The position numbers and the translations under genes were made by a program. This document shows positions 37,381-48,102 of a stretch of 64,000 nucleotides of DNA, piece after piece (position 1 is the first letter of the stretch; every line of letters begins with the position of its first letter). The notes below the pieces were generated by a model, which was given only the letters and a program-made list of their open reading frames with translations, did not search any database and was not told the DNA's origin. Source of the stretch: Rhyacophila brunnea (taxonomy: Eukaryota > Arthropoda > Insecta > Trichoptera > Rhyacophilidae); assembly GCA_022495005.1 (NCBI GenBank), contig JAGYXB010001062.1:372001-436000 (forward strand), read 5' to 3'.

Positions 37381-39030
37381 CTAGGTCCTTTTGCTTGTTA
37401 ATCTTGTGATGAGTTCGTTGGCGGTTTCGATGGCGTTCTTGAGTGCCATCAGCGCTTCATTAATTTGATCGGGTTCAGTTTTTCTTGTCGTGGTATTCAT
37501 CTATGCTGGTCTGAATGTGTGTTGCGGTACATCGCGTTGTCTGGACAGTTGTTTATCAGCGTCTGTATACGCATATCTGGCGTGCTTGGGGTGCCTTGGG
37601 CAGCCTCTGTAATTGGCCGGATGTGGGCCACCACAGTTGGCGCATTTGGCGGTCGTATTCGGCTTTTTGCAGTCCGTCGTGAGGTGGTCAAAAGCGCATC
37701 GGACGCACATCGGAGTTGCGTGGCAGTAGGAGGCGGAGTGGCTAAAGCCTTGGCAGCAATGACATTGCCCGTCTGCCGTTCTTCTGCGTAGCGGCTCCAC
37801 TTGGATGGATAGTCCAAAGATGGAGGTGAGTTTGAAAATATTTTTGAATTCGCTGCTCTTCTCGACGTCGAGCAGGATCAGCGGAATCTGTCTCTTTTGG
37901 CTCCCTTGGATCATCCAGAAGGCATTCTTGATCGGGTATCCCAGTGCAATGAGTTCACTGCGAGTTTCGTCAGCAGTAGTCTCCTCAGGGATACGTCTGA
38001 TCACAATCTTCAATGGCTCTTCCTCGCGGAGGTTGTATGAGTGATATTCAGTCTTGTCTTCATCCATCATCTGGACTGCTAGCCTGTAGGAGGCTATATC
38101 TGGTAGAGTGAGGATGATTCCAGCCTTGATATTTTTGGCATCGGATATTATGACTCCAGCGTCTTTCAGCTTGGCCATAGTTCTCCTGAATACCTTTTTA
38201 TCGTAGAGAACAATCGGTGGGATTTTCGGCGGTCTGTCTACTTTTATCTGCTTCGAAGGTGCTGTCACTTTGAGGAGTGGCATATCTGGCTTTTTCTGGG
38301 TTGCGGGTTTTTTGGCAATGTTGAAATCATGGCTGTCGGTTGCTAGGCGTTTGGTTGCTTTCGTTATCATTTTTCGTTCTCTTTCTTCATCCTCTTCGCG
38401 GTCGAAGCGGTCATTGACGACCCTTAATTTTGCATAGTACTCTTCATCACTTGTCTTGGCTGCGACCGCGTACGTTTTTGGCTGGTCTGTTTATTGGCTA
38501 GGAGATGATGATACCGCTGGAGTGGTGTCCATCATTTTGGAGCTGGTCGTGGTTTGGGCGGTGGATATTGAAGGGCCGCTCAGGGCCTGGGCTTTGGCGG
38601 TGGCCGCAGCGGGGGCCCGAGCGGGTTTTTCAGCTTCCTTGGTCTGTGTGCTTGGTTTGCCATCGGAATCGTCGTCGAGAGAGTAGTCGGAGTCATCGAT
38701 GTATATATTCTCATAATCAGCATCGTCCTCCTCAGAGTCGGCGTGATCAGAGGCCGCCCGCTTAATAGCATCGATTTCTTCCAGGACTCTCTGCATGTTA
38801 GTTTTCTTTTTTCTCTCAGGCTTGTCTTTCTGCTTTAGGAGGTCTGGCAGAGTCTCGTGAGGCGGAATCCCATATGCGATAGTGAGGAAACCGTAGATGT
38901 AGGCAAAATCTGCCGCTCTCAGCTTCCTTTTCAGCTTATGGATCTGGGTCAGGTCGGCTTGGATGTTGTCATCGATCTACGCATGGGAGTCCGGGTTCAG
39001 CAAACCGGCGAGCGAGGGGATCCTGCTCAT
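37381..39030 (-). pseudogene. LINE ORF1 (gag-like zinc-knuckle protein), three in-frame stops
   Basis: One uninterrupted frame of 550 codons from the ATG at 39030 to TAG at 37381-37383, broken only by TAG at 38977-38979 (codon 18), TAA at 38488-38490 and TAG at 37501-37503. There is no frameshift. The N-terminal part is acidic (SEEDDADYENIYIDDSDYSL), the middle resembles the domain seen N-terminal to zinc fingers in jockey/X-element ORF1 proteins (LKIVIRRIPEE, ALGYPIKNAFW), and the C-terminal part has three zinc knuckles (CHCCQGFSHSASYC, CVRCAFDHLTTDC, CANCGGPHPANYRGC) with spacings typical of non-LTR gag proteins. The family protein binds element RNA and forms the RNP. The short tail after the last stop reads as a helix. 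The base composition is clearly less AT-rich than the surroundings. Confidence 0.85.
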
Positions 39031-39325
39031 CTTGGCTTGCTTTGACGAACTGATGCACAAATACCGGTAACAATAACTGAATGTGATTATTGGCGCTGTG
39101 CCATGGATCTGTTCCCCGCTATGAAGGCTTCAGAAGAGTTCTAAATCATTCGGCCGTCGATAACTATCTTAAAAAAGACTATTAGTGGCGGCAGAAGTTC
39201 GTCAGGAATCCTCCGGATGGGCGATAATAACGGTGATGCAGTATCTGGTGGCAGGTTGAAACGGCGAAAATGGCAAAATCGTTTCAACGATGATCGCAGG
39301 ATCGTATTAAAATCAAATCGGCGAG

Positions 39326-39389
39326 GGTGGCGGAGCAAGGTGGCGGAATACAGTGGCGGAGAAAAGTGGCGGAATACAGTGGCGGAATT
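39326..39389 (-). repeat. Short tandem repeats in LINE 5' leader
   Basis: Five GTGGCGGA-type units with spacers such as AATACA and GAAAA (AATACAGTGGCGGA occurs twice) lie about 300-360 bp upstream of the ORF1 start. LINE leaders often carry promoter monomers, and this may be a remnant of one. Confidence 0.5.
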
Positions 39390-39727
39390 GTATCGGAATT
39401 ATTTACTACTATCGGAGTGCCAGTCGTGGAAAAAAGGGCCAAAATACTATACTTTTGAATATGGGATAAAAGTTTTTTTTTTCAAAAAGATTTCATTTCT
39501 ACAATAAAAAATACACCAAAAATACCAAAATTAAGATATTTTCGTATCATAATTTGGTGCGAAGTACTATAATTTCGTAATAGAGGGAATTCCCCGTTTC
39601 CTACTTTTTTGTGACAGACAAAAAACCTACTTATACATTTTCAACCGAAAATAATGAGTAGGTAGCTAACTACTATTTTATTTTTGGACAAAATACTATA
39701 ATTTTTGGGACCACGTACCTACTATAA

Positions 39728-39950
39728 GTTTGCGCAGTTAAAATTTCAAGCAGGTTGAATTTTACGCAGGCCGCACTTCTTGGTTTGCGCGGTGTACAGT
39801 TTTGCCGGCCACACGCACGGTTTTGCCTGCGCAAACCGGTTTGCGCAGGCAACACCCTGGTGAAGCATGAGCGTGTGGCCGGCAAAACTGTACACCACGC
39901 AAACCAAGAAGTGCGGCTGCGTAAAATTAAACTTGCTTGAAATTTCAGAC
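39728..39950. repeat. GC-rich palindromic MITE, full copy
   Basis: 39741-39945 is one long inverted repeat. It starts AAATTTCAAGC, passes CCGCACTTCTTGGTTTGCG, GTACAGTTTTGCCGGCCACA and returns on the other arm. The core 39825-39850 is a perfect 26-bp palindrome centred on AACCGGTT. It abuts the end of the 96-bp inverted repeat. Both it and the 40605 copy are preceded by GTTTG(C/T)GCAGTTA, which therefore belongs to the element. It is non-coding, and the frames across it are mirror images of each other. Confidence 0.75.
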
Positions 39951-40604
39951 GAAAAATAATAAAAATGTCAATAAATTAACACGAGACGAAATTTTGATGT
40001 AAGTAGGTATAGGAATATGGCAAAGGCGCCGAAAATATTTTTAAACATTCGATTTTTAAATATCGTATAATAAAAATTATAAATTAAAGTAATTGTATAT
40101 AAACAAAAAAATATTGATTTATTTACAAACGTCGTCTACAGAACCTTAGCTTCGGTGATAAGATCTTGGTAATTTTGTGTTACATAGGTAGGTACCTACT
40201 TCATAATTTCGGTATCACAGTGTTTGGTTGATCACTATGTTTTGTTTTGTATTATAATATTATCAATCAAGTAAATATTTTATAAACTATATGAGCTTGT
40301 CAATAAAATAATATAAAAATACATTGTTTTAAAATTAAAAATCATACAATTTATTTATTTTCCTACAATGGATAGACTTCGTTAGTAGAGAAACTATTAA
40401 AATAAATAATCGATATATTAATTTTCGAATATATAATAGATAATAGTCAAAAAATACTAGGCTATCTATAAAATATCTAAAAGTTTGCATTTAAATCATA
40501 CATAAATATGAATATTTTATAGATATAATATTTTTTTATCTATTGTGATTTTGTTTAGGCAGAGTTTAATGAATTTAAAAAACGTACCAACAATAATATG
40601 AGTA

Positions 40605-40905
40605 ATATTAGGTATTCTTAATCCAACGAAAACAAATAAGTATGAATGAAAAAAGACCGTTATCGTCGACGAACTGAGCGCGGCTTGTTAAACTCGGTTT
40701 GTGCAGTTAAAATTTCAAGCAAGTTGAATTTTACGCAGGCCGCACTTCTTAGTATGCGCGGTGTACAGTTTTGCCGTCCACACGCACGGGTTTGCCTGCG
40801 CAAACCGGTTTGCGCAGGCAATACTGTAGTGAAGCATGAGCGTGTGGCCGGCCTTATAGTGTTAGTTATATTTTTAAAATCTTTTGTCAAACCAAACCAT
40901 AATCG
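40605..40905. repeat. GC-rich palindromic MITE, truncated copy
   Basis: The left arm and core (40709-40820) match 39741-39850 closely. The right arm stops after GCGTGTGGCCGGC near 40853 and runs into different DNA. The preceding block 40610-40650 is the inverse of the direct repeats at 34917 and 35068, and the following ACCAAACCATAAT near 40890 also occurs near 35045. So the family includes flanks beyond the palindrome. Confidence 0.6.
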
Positions 40906-42139
40906 ATAAAAAATATTCTTCTATCTCCAAAATATTTTTTGACTTTTATCTACTATGGAATGGATTAGGCATAGTTTAATTGGATTTAAAAAAACTGACA
41001 AACACTATCTAGACATTTGTAGTCTTAGTTTATTGAAAAGAACTGAAAAAAATGGGCACGATTTACAAATTTGAAGATAATTCTAAAGATACTGATATAA
41101 ACTACAATTTTGAATAATAAAATGCCTAATTCTTGTCAAATTTGGGATCAAAAAGATTATAAAATATATTTTTTTATCGTAAATATGTCACTATATAGTG
41201 TTAACATTAATTTTACTAATGGTTTTATAAATGCGTTTAAAAATTAATAAATCTAAAAAATCTTAACACCACTGCACATTTATGTACTGAAATATGACTA
41301 TATTCAAAAACATTAGAGCGAGAGGTTTAAAAGAATACTATTTTATGTAATAAAAATACTTTATGCAGTCATCACATGTTTAAAATGAATATAAAGGATA
41401 ATAAGGCTTCAAAATTATATAAATATATTATCTACAACGTTTAAGGAATGTCCATAGTTATGCTCTGAAAATACCATAAAAGCTCCATTTTGACCTACAC
41501 TTAGCATGTGGACTTTTAACAGCCTCTATCCTTTGCCACTAGTTTGCACTTGTATACCCATACACCTGAATAGTTAGTTCATTATTAAAAATAGGTACAT
41601 CAATGCACAGTCCTTTATATTATTCGGATTATTACAGCATTTAGACGGTGCTTTGTTATTAGTTTTCTTGCGTTTTAAGTAGACAGATGCCAAAATGCAT
41701 ACTTACAAGATTATTAAATATCTAGGTGGGCTAGAACTTCATACTTTTCTTTAACTAGTCAACATATCTTCACCCTATAATATATATACTATAATATTCT
41801 GGCTTGAAGTACGTGAAGCGACTTTCATGTCGTGCTGAGAAAAGCTTTGTTTGTTAATGACATACACTAGAGTATGCAGAATTTTAGCCTGACTTCTATT
41901 ATTAGTCCTCTAGTTTATCGTATGATGTCGCAAATTTACTAAAAGCGAAATAATTTTCCGTCTTTGAAACAAGGTCGCAGAAGTTGATCTATGGAACAGA
42001 ATTCTCTCAGAATACTTCCAGAGGATATGATTGGCATTATGCAGTTTTCCATATAAAACATGTGTAGCAACAAGAGTCAGTCCAATAGCCATTCGTCACT
42101 TGTATTTCCTCGTTTATAAGACAACGCAACATCGATTAT
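40906..42139. other. AT-rich non-coding stretch
   Basis: No gene recognised. Short frames at 41910-42092 have no family features. Confidence 0.4.
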
Positions 42140-42430
42140 AAGACGCACCCATATTTTTAGATACAAATAACAAAAATAAAATCATTACGTAAACTTTGTT
42201 ATAGCAGAAAAAGTCATACATACAATATGTCATCTACCTCTGAATATCTTCCTTTCCTAAACCGCCTAAAACATTTGGTCGTTGCTTTGCAAAAAAATAT
42301 AGGGATACGACCAATTCTCCAACGACGAATATTTGCTTCACTTATGATAAATTTACGTCCTGCAGCTTTGTTTCCGCACTCTTCTGCATACATACAAACT
42401 TTCGCAACAATGCAGCATCTAAATTAAGTC
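42140..42430 (-). pseudogene. Pogo/Tigger-like transposase N-terminus, fragment
   Basis: Minus-strand translation from about 42425 gives YAEECGNKAAGRKF, then ISEANIRRWR, then KATTKCFRRFRKGRYSEVDD. This matches the helix-turn-helix DNA-binding start of CENP-B/pogo-type transposases (AAGR.F.VSE..IR.WR, followed by K.FRG...). In-frame damage is visible and no DDE domain follows. The block ATTATAAGACGCACCC near 42136-42151 may be part of the element's terminal repeat. A short remnant only. Confidence 0.55.
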
Positions 42431-43145
42431 TTCTTGCCGACATTTAAACGGTAATTAGGGAGAAAAATTTAGTCAAACTAAAATTTGTTTAGGCAGTAGT
42501 TACTGTAACTCGACTACCTGCACCGCCGCTTCGGACTAACTGGCCCTCCACTACTAGTATTCGCGGAATTTTACAGCGATTGTAAAGTCCTGTTTGACGA
42601 TCATCGCTGAGGAATCATCCGCAGTGACCCGTGTAAACGCACATCCATCCTCGAATCATCGAAAGTGATCATCCGGAATCGAAATCGAATAAAGTTAAAC
42701 ATGTTCTACTTTTCGATCATCGCGGATGATTAAAAAAGTGGCGCGCTTGCGCACCACGCCACTGCCCGTGCCACGCATGCTCAGTACGCCCCTGAATACT
42801 GCCATCATATTATTATTTACGCAAATACGTAAATTGTCATTCTGAATAATTGAAAACAAACCGGTTACATAAATACTCTTATGATATTACGTCGCATTAC
42901 CCATGGTTTTATCCACCAACGCCTCTTTTTCCTATTTTTCTTTCTCTCTATAAAATTTCTGCATTCATACAACAAATATTTACTAATTGTTTCAATTCCA
43001 GCATGCACTGTTATCTGAGTTGACGCCATTTTGAAATGATTTGAGTATTTCACTTTCAGTGACACGTGTAAATAAGCAGTATGCAATTCCCTGCGGATGA
43101 TCATCTGCGATGCTCTGCCACAAATGCCCTCTGCCCTATTTGACA
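42431..43145. other. Repeat-rich non-coding stretch
   Basis: AATCATCCGC and its complement occur near 42613, 42724 and 43090, and CAGTGAC.CGTGTAAA occurs near 42626 and 43059, so diverged inverted and direct repeats bracket this region. GCATGCTCAGTACGCCCCTG near 42777-42796 resembles a hAT right end. No gene recognised. Confidence 0.35.
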
Positions 43146-43560
43146 TGGCTACAAAGAAAAACGGATGACGAAAACCGTGAATTTAAAATTGAATGGACCA
43201 TGACTATTGCATTTATTCAAAACTTAAATGGCCTACCGACCTGTATTATTTGTCGGGAAAAAATGGCGAATAATACGAAGTCCAATTTGGAAGAACACTT
43301 TACAACTAAACACGCGTCATTTAGCACTAAATATCCTGTCGGTGATGCAAGGAAGAAAGCAGTTGAGGAATTTTAGAAGAGTCAAGAAAAATCAAGTTCT
43401 GTATTTAATTATTGAATACAATCTTCCAACAATGTTAATATTCCATGTTTTGTGGTTAGTAAAGGGATTTCTAAGAGAAGAAATCAAGGGTAAATTAAGA
43501 AGTCGTCTTTTTTATGAGAACCTGGAATCGTGATTAAAATTAAAGACATCCAAAACAAAC
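43146..43560 (+). pseudogene. hAT-type transposase N-terminus with zinc finger
   Basis: From the ATG at 43146 (MATKK) there is a frameshift in an A-run, then RKTDDENREFKIEW, the zinc-binding segment CIICREKM...LEEHFTTKH, and KYPVGDARKKAVEEF. After a stop the same frame continues KSQEKSSSVFN, another stop at an expected Trp, then SSNNVNI and VVSKGISKR. This is the N-terminal zinc-finger region shared by hAT transposases and the host proteins domesticated from them (GTF2IRD2/ZBED-like). The catalytic core is absent. The nearby hAT-like terminus at about 43860-43892 probably belongs to it. Confidence 0.7.
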
Positions 43561-43799
43561 ATACAAACCTGACTTACCCAAACTTTTCAAGGAGATGCAA
43601 GGCCATTACTTACATTGAGTATTTGTCAGTCATTGTCATGATTTAATTATGTCGATACCTTACTGACAATTTAATTTTTATCAATAAATAAGATCATTAT
43701 TAAGCATGATATCAAGTTTATTCATTTATAGTTTAATTATGACTTAAATCTTTAACTAAAGTTTATTGTGTTAATAAACAGTGTAGGTACATATTATAT

Positions 43800-43892
43800 A
43801 ATTTCTGTTTAAGAAATTTGGCTCTCAAAAGAAATCTCGATCGTTGTACTGTTGATATTTGACTCTGTTGACTAATAAGTTTGCCGACCACT
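43800..43892 (+). repeat. hAT right terminal region
   Basis: Read on the minus strand from 43892, CAGTGGTCGGCAAACTTATT is a hAT-style terminal repeat. It lies downstream of and in line with the transposase N-terminus at 43146. No matching left end or TSD was found. Confidence 0.45.
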
Positions 43893-44537
43893 GGCGTAGC
43901 CCATGGATATATTTCACCAAGATTTTCTTCCTATCGTGCTTCAGTACGTGACTATCAGATAACGGCCCACTGAATTAAGCAAATGGCTAAAAACTAGTGT
44001 ACCTATGTTCTATTCTGAGAGTGCAATAACAATCAGTTTTACACATTATATTCTAACTGAAAATAGACATTTAAATAAAGATTCGCCAAGTTGTTAATAC
44101 TATATGACACAAATAATATTATGATCACCAGTCGAATGGAAACATATAAAAACCCAGGACAAAAAAGAGTATAACATTACCCTGCCGAAACTTTGTGAAT
44201 ACTGATCCTAAATATGAATAATATTTGGAGTAGTGTAATATAGTCATCCCGGTTGGGTAGTTGTATATCATCCAAGTTGATTTTTCTTTAGATTCTCCCT
44301 AAATTCATTTGTTTTATGGTTCGGACGGGGTTTATCGCAAATCACACACATGTTTTTGGCGTTCAAAAAACATGTTTTTTACGTGACTCGCATATCAGAT
44401 TCTTTACCCTGATTATGTTAGATATTTTGCTCGTCCGAAACCGAACAACTCTTCTCCGGATCATAAAACTTTGATAAAAATATTAAATTATCTAAATATT
44501 CTTGAACTTAAATTATTTATTACAATATGAAAACATA
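43893..44537. other. AT-rich non-coding stretch
   Basis: Nothing recognised. Confidence 0.4.
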
Positions 44538-44545
44538 GTTTTAAT

Positions 44546-45234
44546 CACAGGTTCTCAAACTTATTTCAACCACCACCCACTTTGAATTTAAAAAAATCTA
44601 GTGCCCCCCATATTTTTAACTTCCTTTTTAACGTTACCGTCTGTTGCGTATCTTAAAAACAGTTATTGCAAATATAATTTTTACACATCCATTATTATAT
44701 TGATAGGATAGATAGGGTGTTACCCATATCCTATTTCTGAGATCAAAGAATGTTTCAATAAGACGAAATAAAACTCATACCTAATCATATTTAGAAGTAT
44801 TTTTATTAACATTAAAATAAGGCTTTAAATTTAAACATATCTAATGTGAAGGATGAATCTGATGCGTTTCGATGAGTTTTTTAATATCAGGCGAAAAATT
44901 TTTGTATGAAAAAAAATATCGGAAATCACGGACAATTTTATTTAGTTAACTTAACCATGGACTACGTACATGAAATATAAAGCTGCATCCACATTATTAC
45001 ATGCGTAAGCAACTCTAATTTAACCGTCTATACGGGACTCCAAGCATACGAGTAGTAAATCGCATCTCAGGCGGTGTCGTGTCTAGATTCCGTTGGATTT
45101 TTATAGATATAATTTGTCTGCCGTCGCCCCTCTAGATTTTCTTATTGCCCCCTAATTTTTTTTGAGCCTTCTACTGCCCCTGAAAGCCTCCAGCGCCTAT
45201 AAGAGGGCGTTATCGCCCACTTTGAGAAATACTG
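44546..45234. mobile_element. hAT non-autonomous element (689 bp)
   Basis: The left end CACAGGTTCTCAAAC and the right end (inward on the minus strand) CAGTATTTCTCAAAGTGGG are of the common hAT type ending in TTCTCAAA. The flanks GTTTTAAT (44538-44545) and GTTTAAAT (45235-45242) form an 8-bp TSD with one mismatch. Right subterminal DNA carries repeated CGCCC and GCCCC words. No transposase. The divergence of ends and TSD suggests an older insertion than 26243 or 36792. Confidence 0.7.
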
Positions 45235-45242
45235 GTTTAAAT

Positions 45243-45687
45243 TGTTCAAAAATGATTTAATTATTAAAATAATAGTTAGTTGCTAAAACATTGAATAACA
45301 TAATTATGGACTTCTACCCGTGAAAATACTATTTTCACTTATCAATTTACCCATATGGCAGCAGGTTGTCACTAGCAAAAAAATAATTAGAAACACTGAT
45401 GTACTACGCCACAAAATCATTTTGTGTACCTGTATAATTAGATGTGTTCCAAGAAGGTCCCAATGTAAATTTTGACAACCGTCAACTATACCGCATTTTT
45501 TACCAATGAATCAATGGGGCAACCAACGATGGCCATGATTACCTTATATGTCAAAATCGTTATTAAAAGTAAATTGCGATATTAGCTATAAGCGTATTGT
45601 ATTATGATATATTATATCAATAATGTGTTGGTTTTTGTTCTTTATAGAAGTAGTTTTATATATGAGATTTATTTATTATTATAATAT
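45243..45687. other. AT-rich non-coding stretch
   Basis: Nothing recognised. Confidence 0.4.
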
Positions 45688-45870
45688 TTCTTTTAGCCAC
45701 ATTTTTGTTTTTACGAGAAATTGATGTTAGCCACTCGCTCAACCTATTAAGTCCATACTCTGACTCCGAACACACATTAAAAATGAATATGTATTTTGCC
45801 AGACACAGGATTTGGAACCCCATCACATTATAAGCCGACGCGTGAACCACTTGGCCACCGTGGGAGTAAA
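45688..45870 (-). repeat. SINE family B
   Basis: The head on the minus strand near 45800-45866 (GGTGGCCAAGTGGTTCACGC, CGGCTTATAATGTG, B-box-like GGTTCCAAATCC) and the body (TCGGAGTCAGAGTATGGAC, AGCGAGTGGCTAACATC) are well preserved. The tail beyond TTTTTGTTTTTACG is short. Confidence 0.65.
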
Positions 45871-46712
45871 TAGAGCACCAGTTTTACACTGTTTATAGAA
45901 ACGGAAAGTGTATAATTATTAATATTTTTTAATATGTAGACATTAATTAATATATTTTAAATCAATTCTATTTTTATAAATCAGACAACAGTCAAGTCAA
46001 ATCAGAGTTTGTGATTTTGTTACCTAATGACTTTTTCTTTTTCAACGAAATGTTTTACTGATTTATTTATTTTTACTATCGCCATAAGAATATTACATTA
46101 TTACACTCATATTACACTCATTTTATAAATAAATAAACATTCGTTGATAATATTACAGTTTTGATTTGACTTTGACTTTAGGAAGGTACCTAAGCTGTTA
46201 CAAAATATTATATTATAAGTAATGCTTTTTTCCCCGAAAGTCAATTGTGTGCATCGTTTTGTTTGACATTATATTTCACAAGTGTAACCTTTTTGATAAA
46301 CTAAAACTTGAAACAATTTTTGTAGTGATTAATCTTCGCTGTGCGTTTTTTTGTTCTTTTAATTAATATAAAAGGATTGTTGTGCGGTAATTAGTGAAAA
46401 TCGTGTTTCATTTTTGTTGTGTCATTTTAACATATCACGACATGATCGGGTCACATTACACCACCATAACAACATAAATTATACAGACGCATATATTTTT
46501 TGATTGGTAGTCATATATTACTATATATCAATTATTTGTGTATTGAAAAAAATCACAATATAAATTTAAAATTTAACGATTCACATTGTTACACTAATTG
46601 TAAATTTCAGTAGCAAGTAATAACACCAAAAAGCAAAAAAAACTAATAAAGTGTATATCCTGTGTAGTAATTTTACAAAATATTACGTTTTATATTGTAA
46701 TTATGAGCATAG
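45871..46712. other. AT-rich non-coding stretch
   Basis: Nothing recognised. Confidence 0.4.
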
Positions 46713-47650
46713 CCCCCACACGGAGGGGAGGGGGGTGCTGACAGGGCTTTAGCCTGGGGTCCTGGGCATAGATGGGCCCCGGCGTGGCAGGTTGACCAGT
46801 TAAGACGATACTTCAGTGAAACGGCAAATAATTTTCAACTATAGGCGCGATGAAATTTTGGACTCGCTGGCATTCGGAGAGCGAACGTCGAGGTGTGAAT
46901 ACGTCAATTTGTTTCGTGATGGCGACGGGGGTATTGATTCTTAAACCGTGTAAAGATGACTAAAACCGTTACCCATTTACTTGAAAAAGAAAACATGTCA
47001 ATGAATATATTATTATTGTTACTAATAAAACAATAAAGAAAACATTAAATGGACGCATGTTGGATTTATATGACAAATTATATTTCGTTCGGTTCGCGTC
47101 ATTTACACCCGTGACCCGCAATCAGCGCATCGCCTAGCCACGATATTTTTAGACCATGCCTCTACTGAGGTATAACCTTAAGTGAGATAAACACATACCA
47201 AAAATTTGCTCTCATAGTAAAAATAATCGCCTGCGGTGCTATTTACAGATTTGTGGCTAAGTGATGCAATTCTATAATATGATATTATGATGATTGATAT
47301 AATTAAATGATATATTTAATGTGTTTCCTGAAATAGCTATTTGCCAAATATATTAAAGGGTCGCATGTTACCTGACTATCGCAAAAGACTATCGCGATTA
47401 TTCATAATTGAATGCCGAGTGCGTCGACAACTGAATAAGTCAATTGGGCTTATATATAAATACGAAAAATTGCTAAAAATACACAGAACGCCTTAATTTT
47501 ACATTGCGGAACCCTGGGGTTCCATTAGGTATACCAATTAAGGAACACTGAAGTGTGGAACATCACGATGCCCTTAATATTAGCGATAGGTATGGGGGCC
47601 TGCGAAACATCCTGGCCTGAGGGCCCGCTTTAGGATGTGGGGGCCATGAT
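46713..47650. mobile_element. hAT-type non-autonomous element (about 940 bp)
   Basis: The left end ATAGCCCCCACACGG and the right end read inward CATGGCCCCCACATCC are similar. The flanks TTATGAGC and TAATGAGC are an 8-bp duplication with one mismatch. The subterminal blocks (GGGCTTTAGCCTGGGG left; AAAGCGGGCCCTCAGGCC right) are the ones also seen at 36165 and 35488. There is no open frame, and the exact ends are uncertain by a few bases. Confidence 0.55.
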
Positions 47651-48102
47651 AATGAGCAAAATATTTTATAGAAATTATAGTCAAATAAATATTAAAAAAA
47701 CTGGATTGATTTAATTTGTCTTAATTTTTCTTTCAATAATAGTAAACTTTTGTTAAAATATGATTCTTAGTTTGTCTTTGGTAAAAACTTTTGTAATCAA
47801 TATTAATGTAGTTTTTATGCTGGTGTAGGTAAAAATGAAACAAACATATTTTATATTTCATATTTTTGGGTATGTGAAACCAAATCTAGCCAATTCCTAT
47901 TGATGATTATATGTGTTTTTGAATCGAGAGTCTGTATGCCACGTGGTGAACTAATTTAACGGTAATCGGCTACTTTTGGTAAAAAAATAATATGTCAGGA
48001 ATCTTCTTGTAGAGAAAATGATGATAATGATATTATTGTTATCTTCATAATAATAAAAATAATATAGATAATATATTTTTATTCACATTTATAGAACAAC
48101 AA
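47651..48102. other. AT-rich non-coding stretch
   Basis: Nothing recognised. Confidence 0.4.

Larger units (their letters stand above)
37156..39438 (-). mobile_element. Jockey-like LINE with gag ORF only (2283 bp)
   Basis: Bounded by the identical 12-bp target-site duplication CCAAAATACTAT at 37144-37155 and 39439-39450. Read on the minus strand it begins CCCTTTTTTCCACGACTGGC, has a 5' leader of about 400 bp with short GGCGG-containing tandem repeats, a gag-like ORF1 (39030-37381), about 225 bp of 3' sequence and an A-rich end (AAAAGAAAAAGAAA). No endonuclease or reverse transcriptase sequence is present. The variable-length TSD and A-rich 3' end are hallmarks of target-primed reverse transcription, so the unit was probably mobilised by another LINE's ORF2. 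Confidence 0.8.
35822..39727. mobile_element. 3.9-kb composite bounded by 96-bp inverted repeats
   Basis: 35822-35917 and 39632-39727 are near-perfect reverse complements (outer end TTATAGTAGGTACGTGGTCC, inner end GGTTGAAAATGTATA). Between them lie a hAT-type GC-rich block (36165), a hAT MITE (36792-37012) and a LINE (37156-39438). Without the MITE and LINE insertions, with their TSDs, about 1.4 kb of host element remains, with several TATAGTA/TACTATA words near both ends. This fits a DNA transposon with long terminal inverted repeats hit by later insertions. No transposase was found and no outer TSD recognised, so two independent inverted copies of a repeat remain possible. Confidence 0.55.

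Noticed and set aside
37465..38765. Several long plus-strand frames over the LINE
   Set aside because: All lie antisense to the zinc-knuckle ORF1. The region is GC-richer, which lengthens chance frames.
39673..40909. Pairs of frames over the GC-rich palindromes, similar to each other
   Set aside because: Their similarity reflects the palindromic MITE copies, and forward and reverse frames are mirror images.
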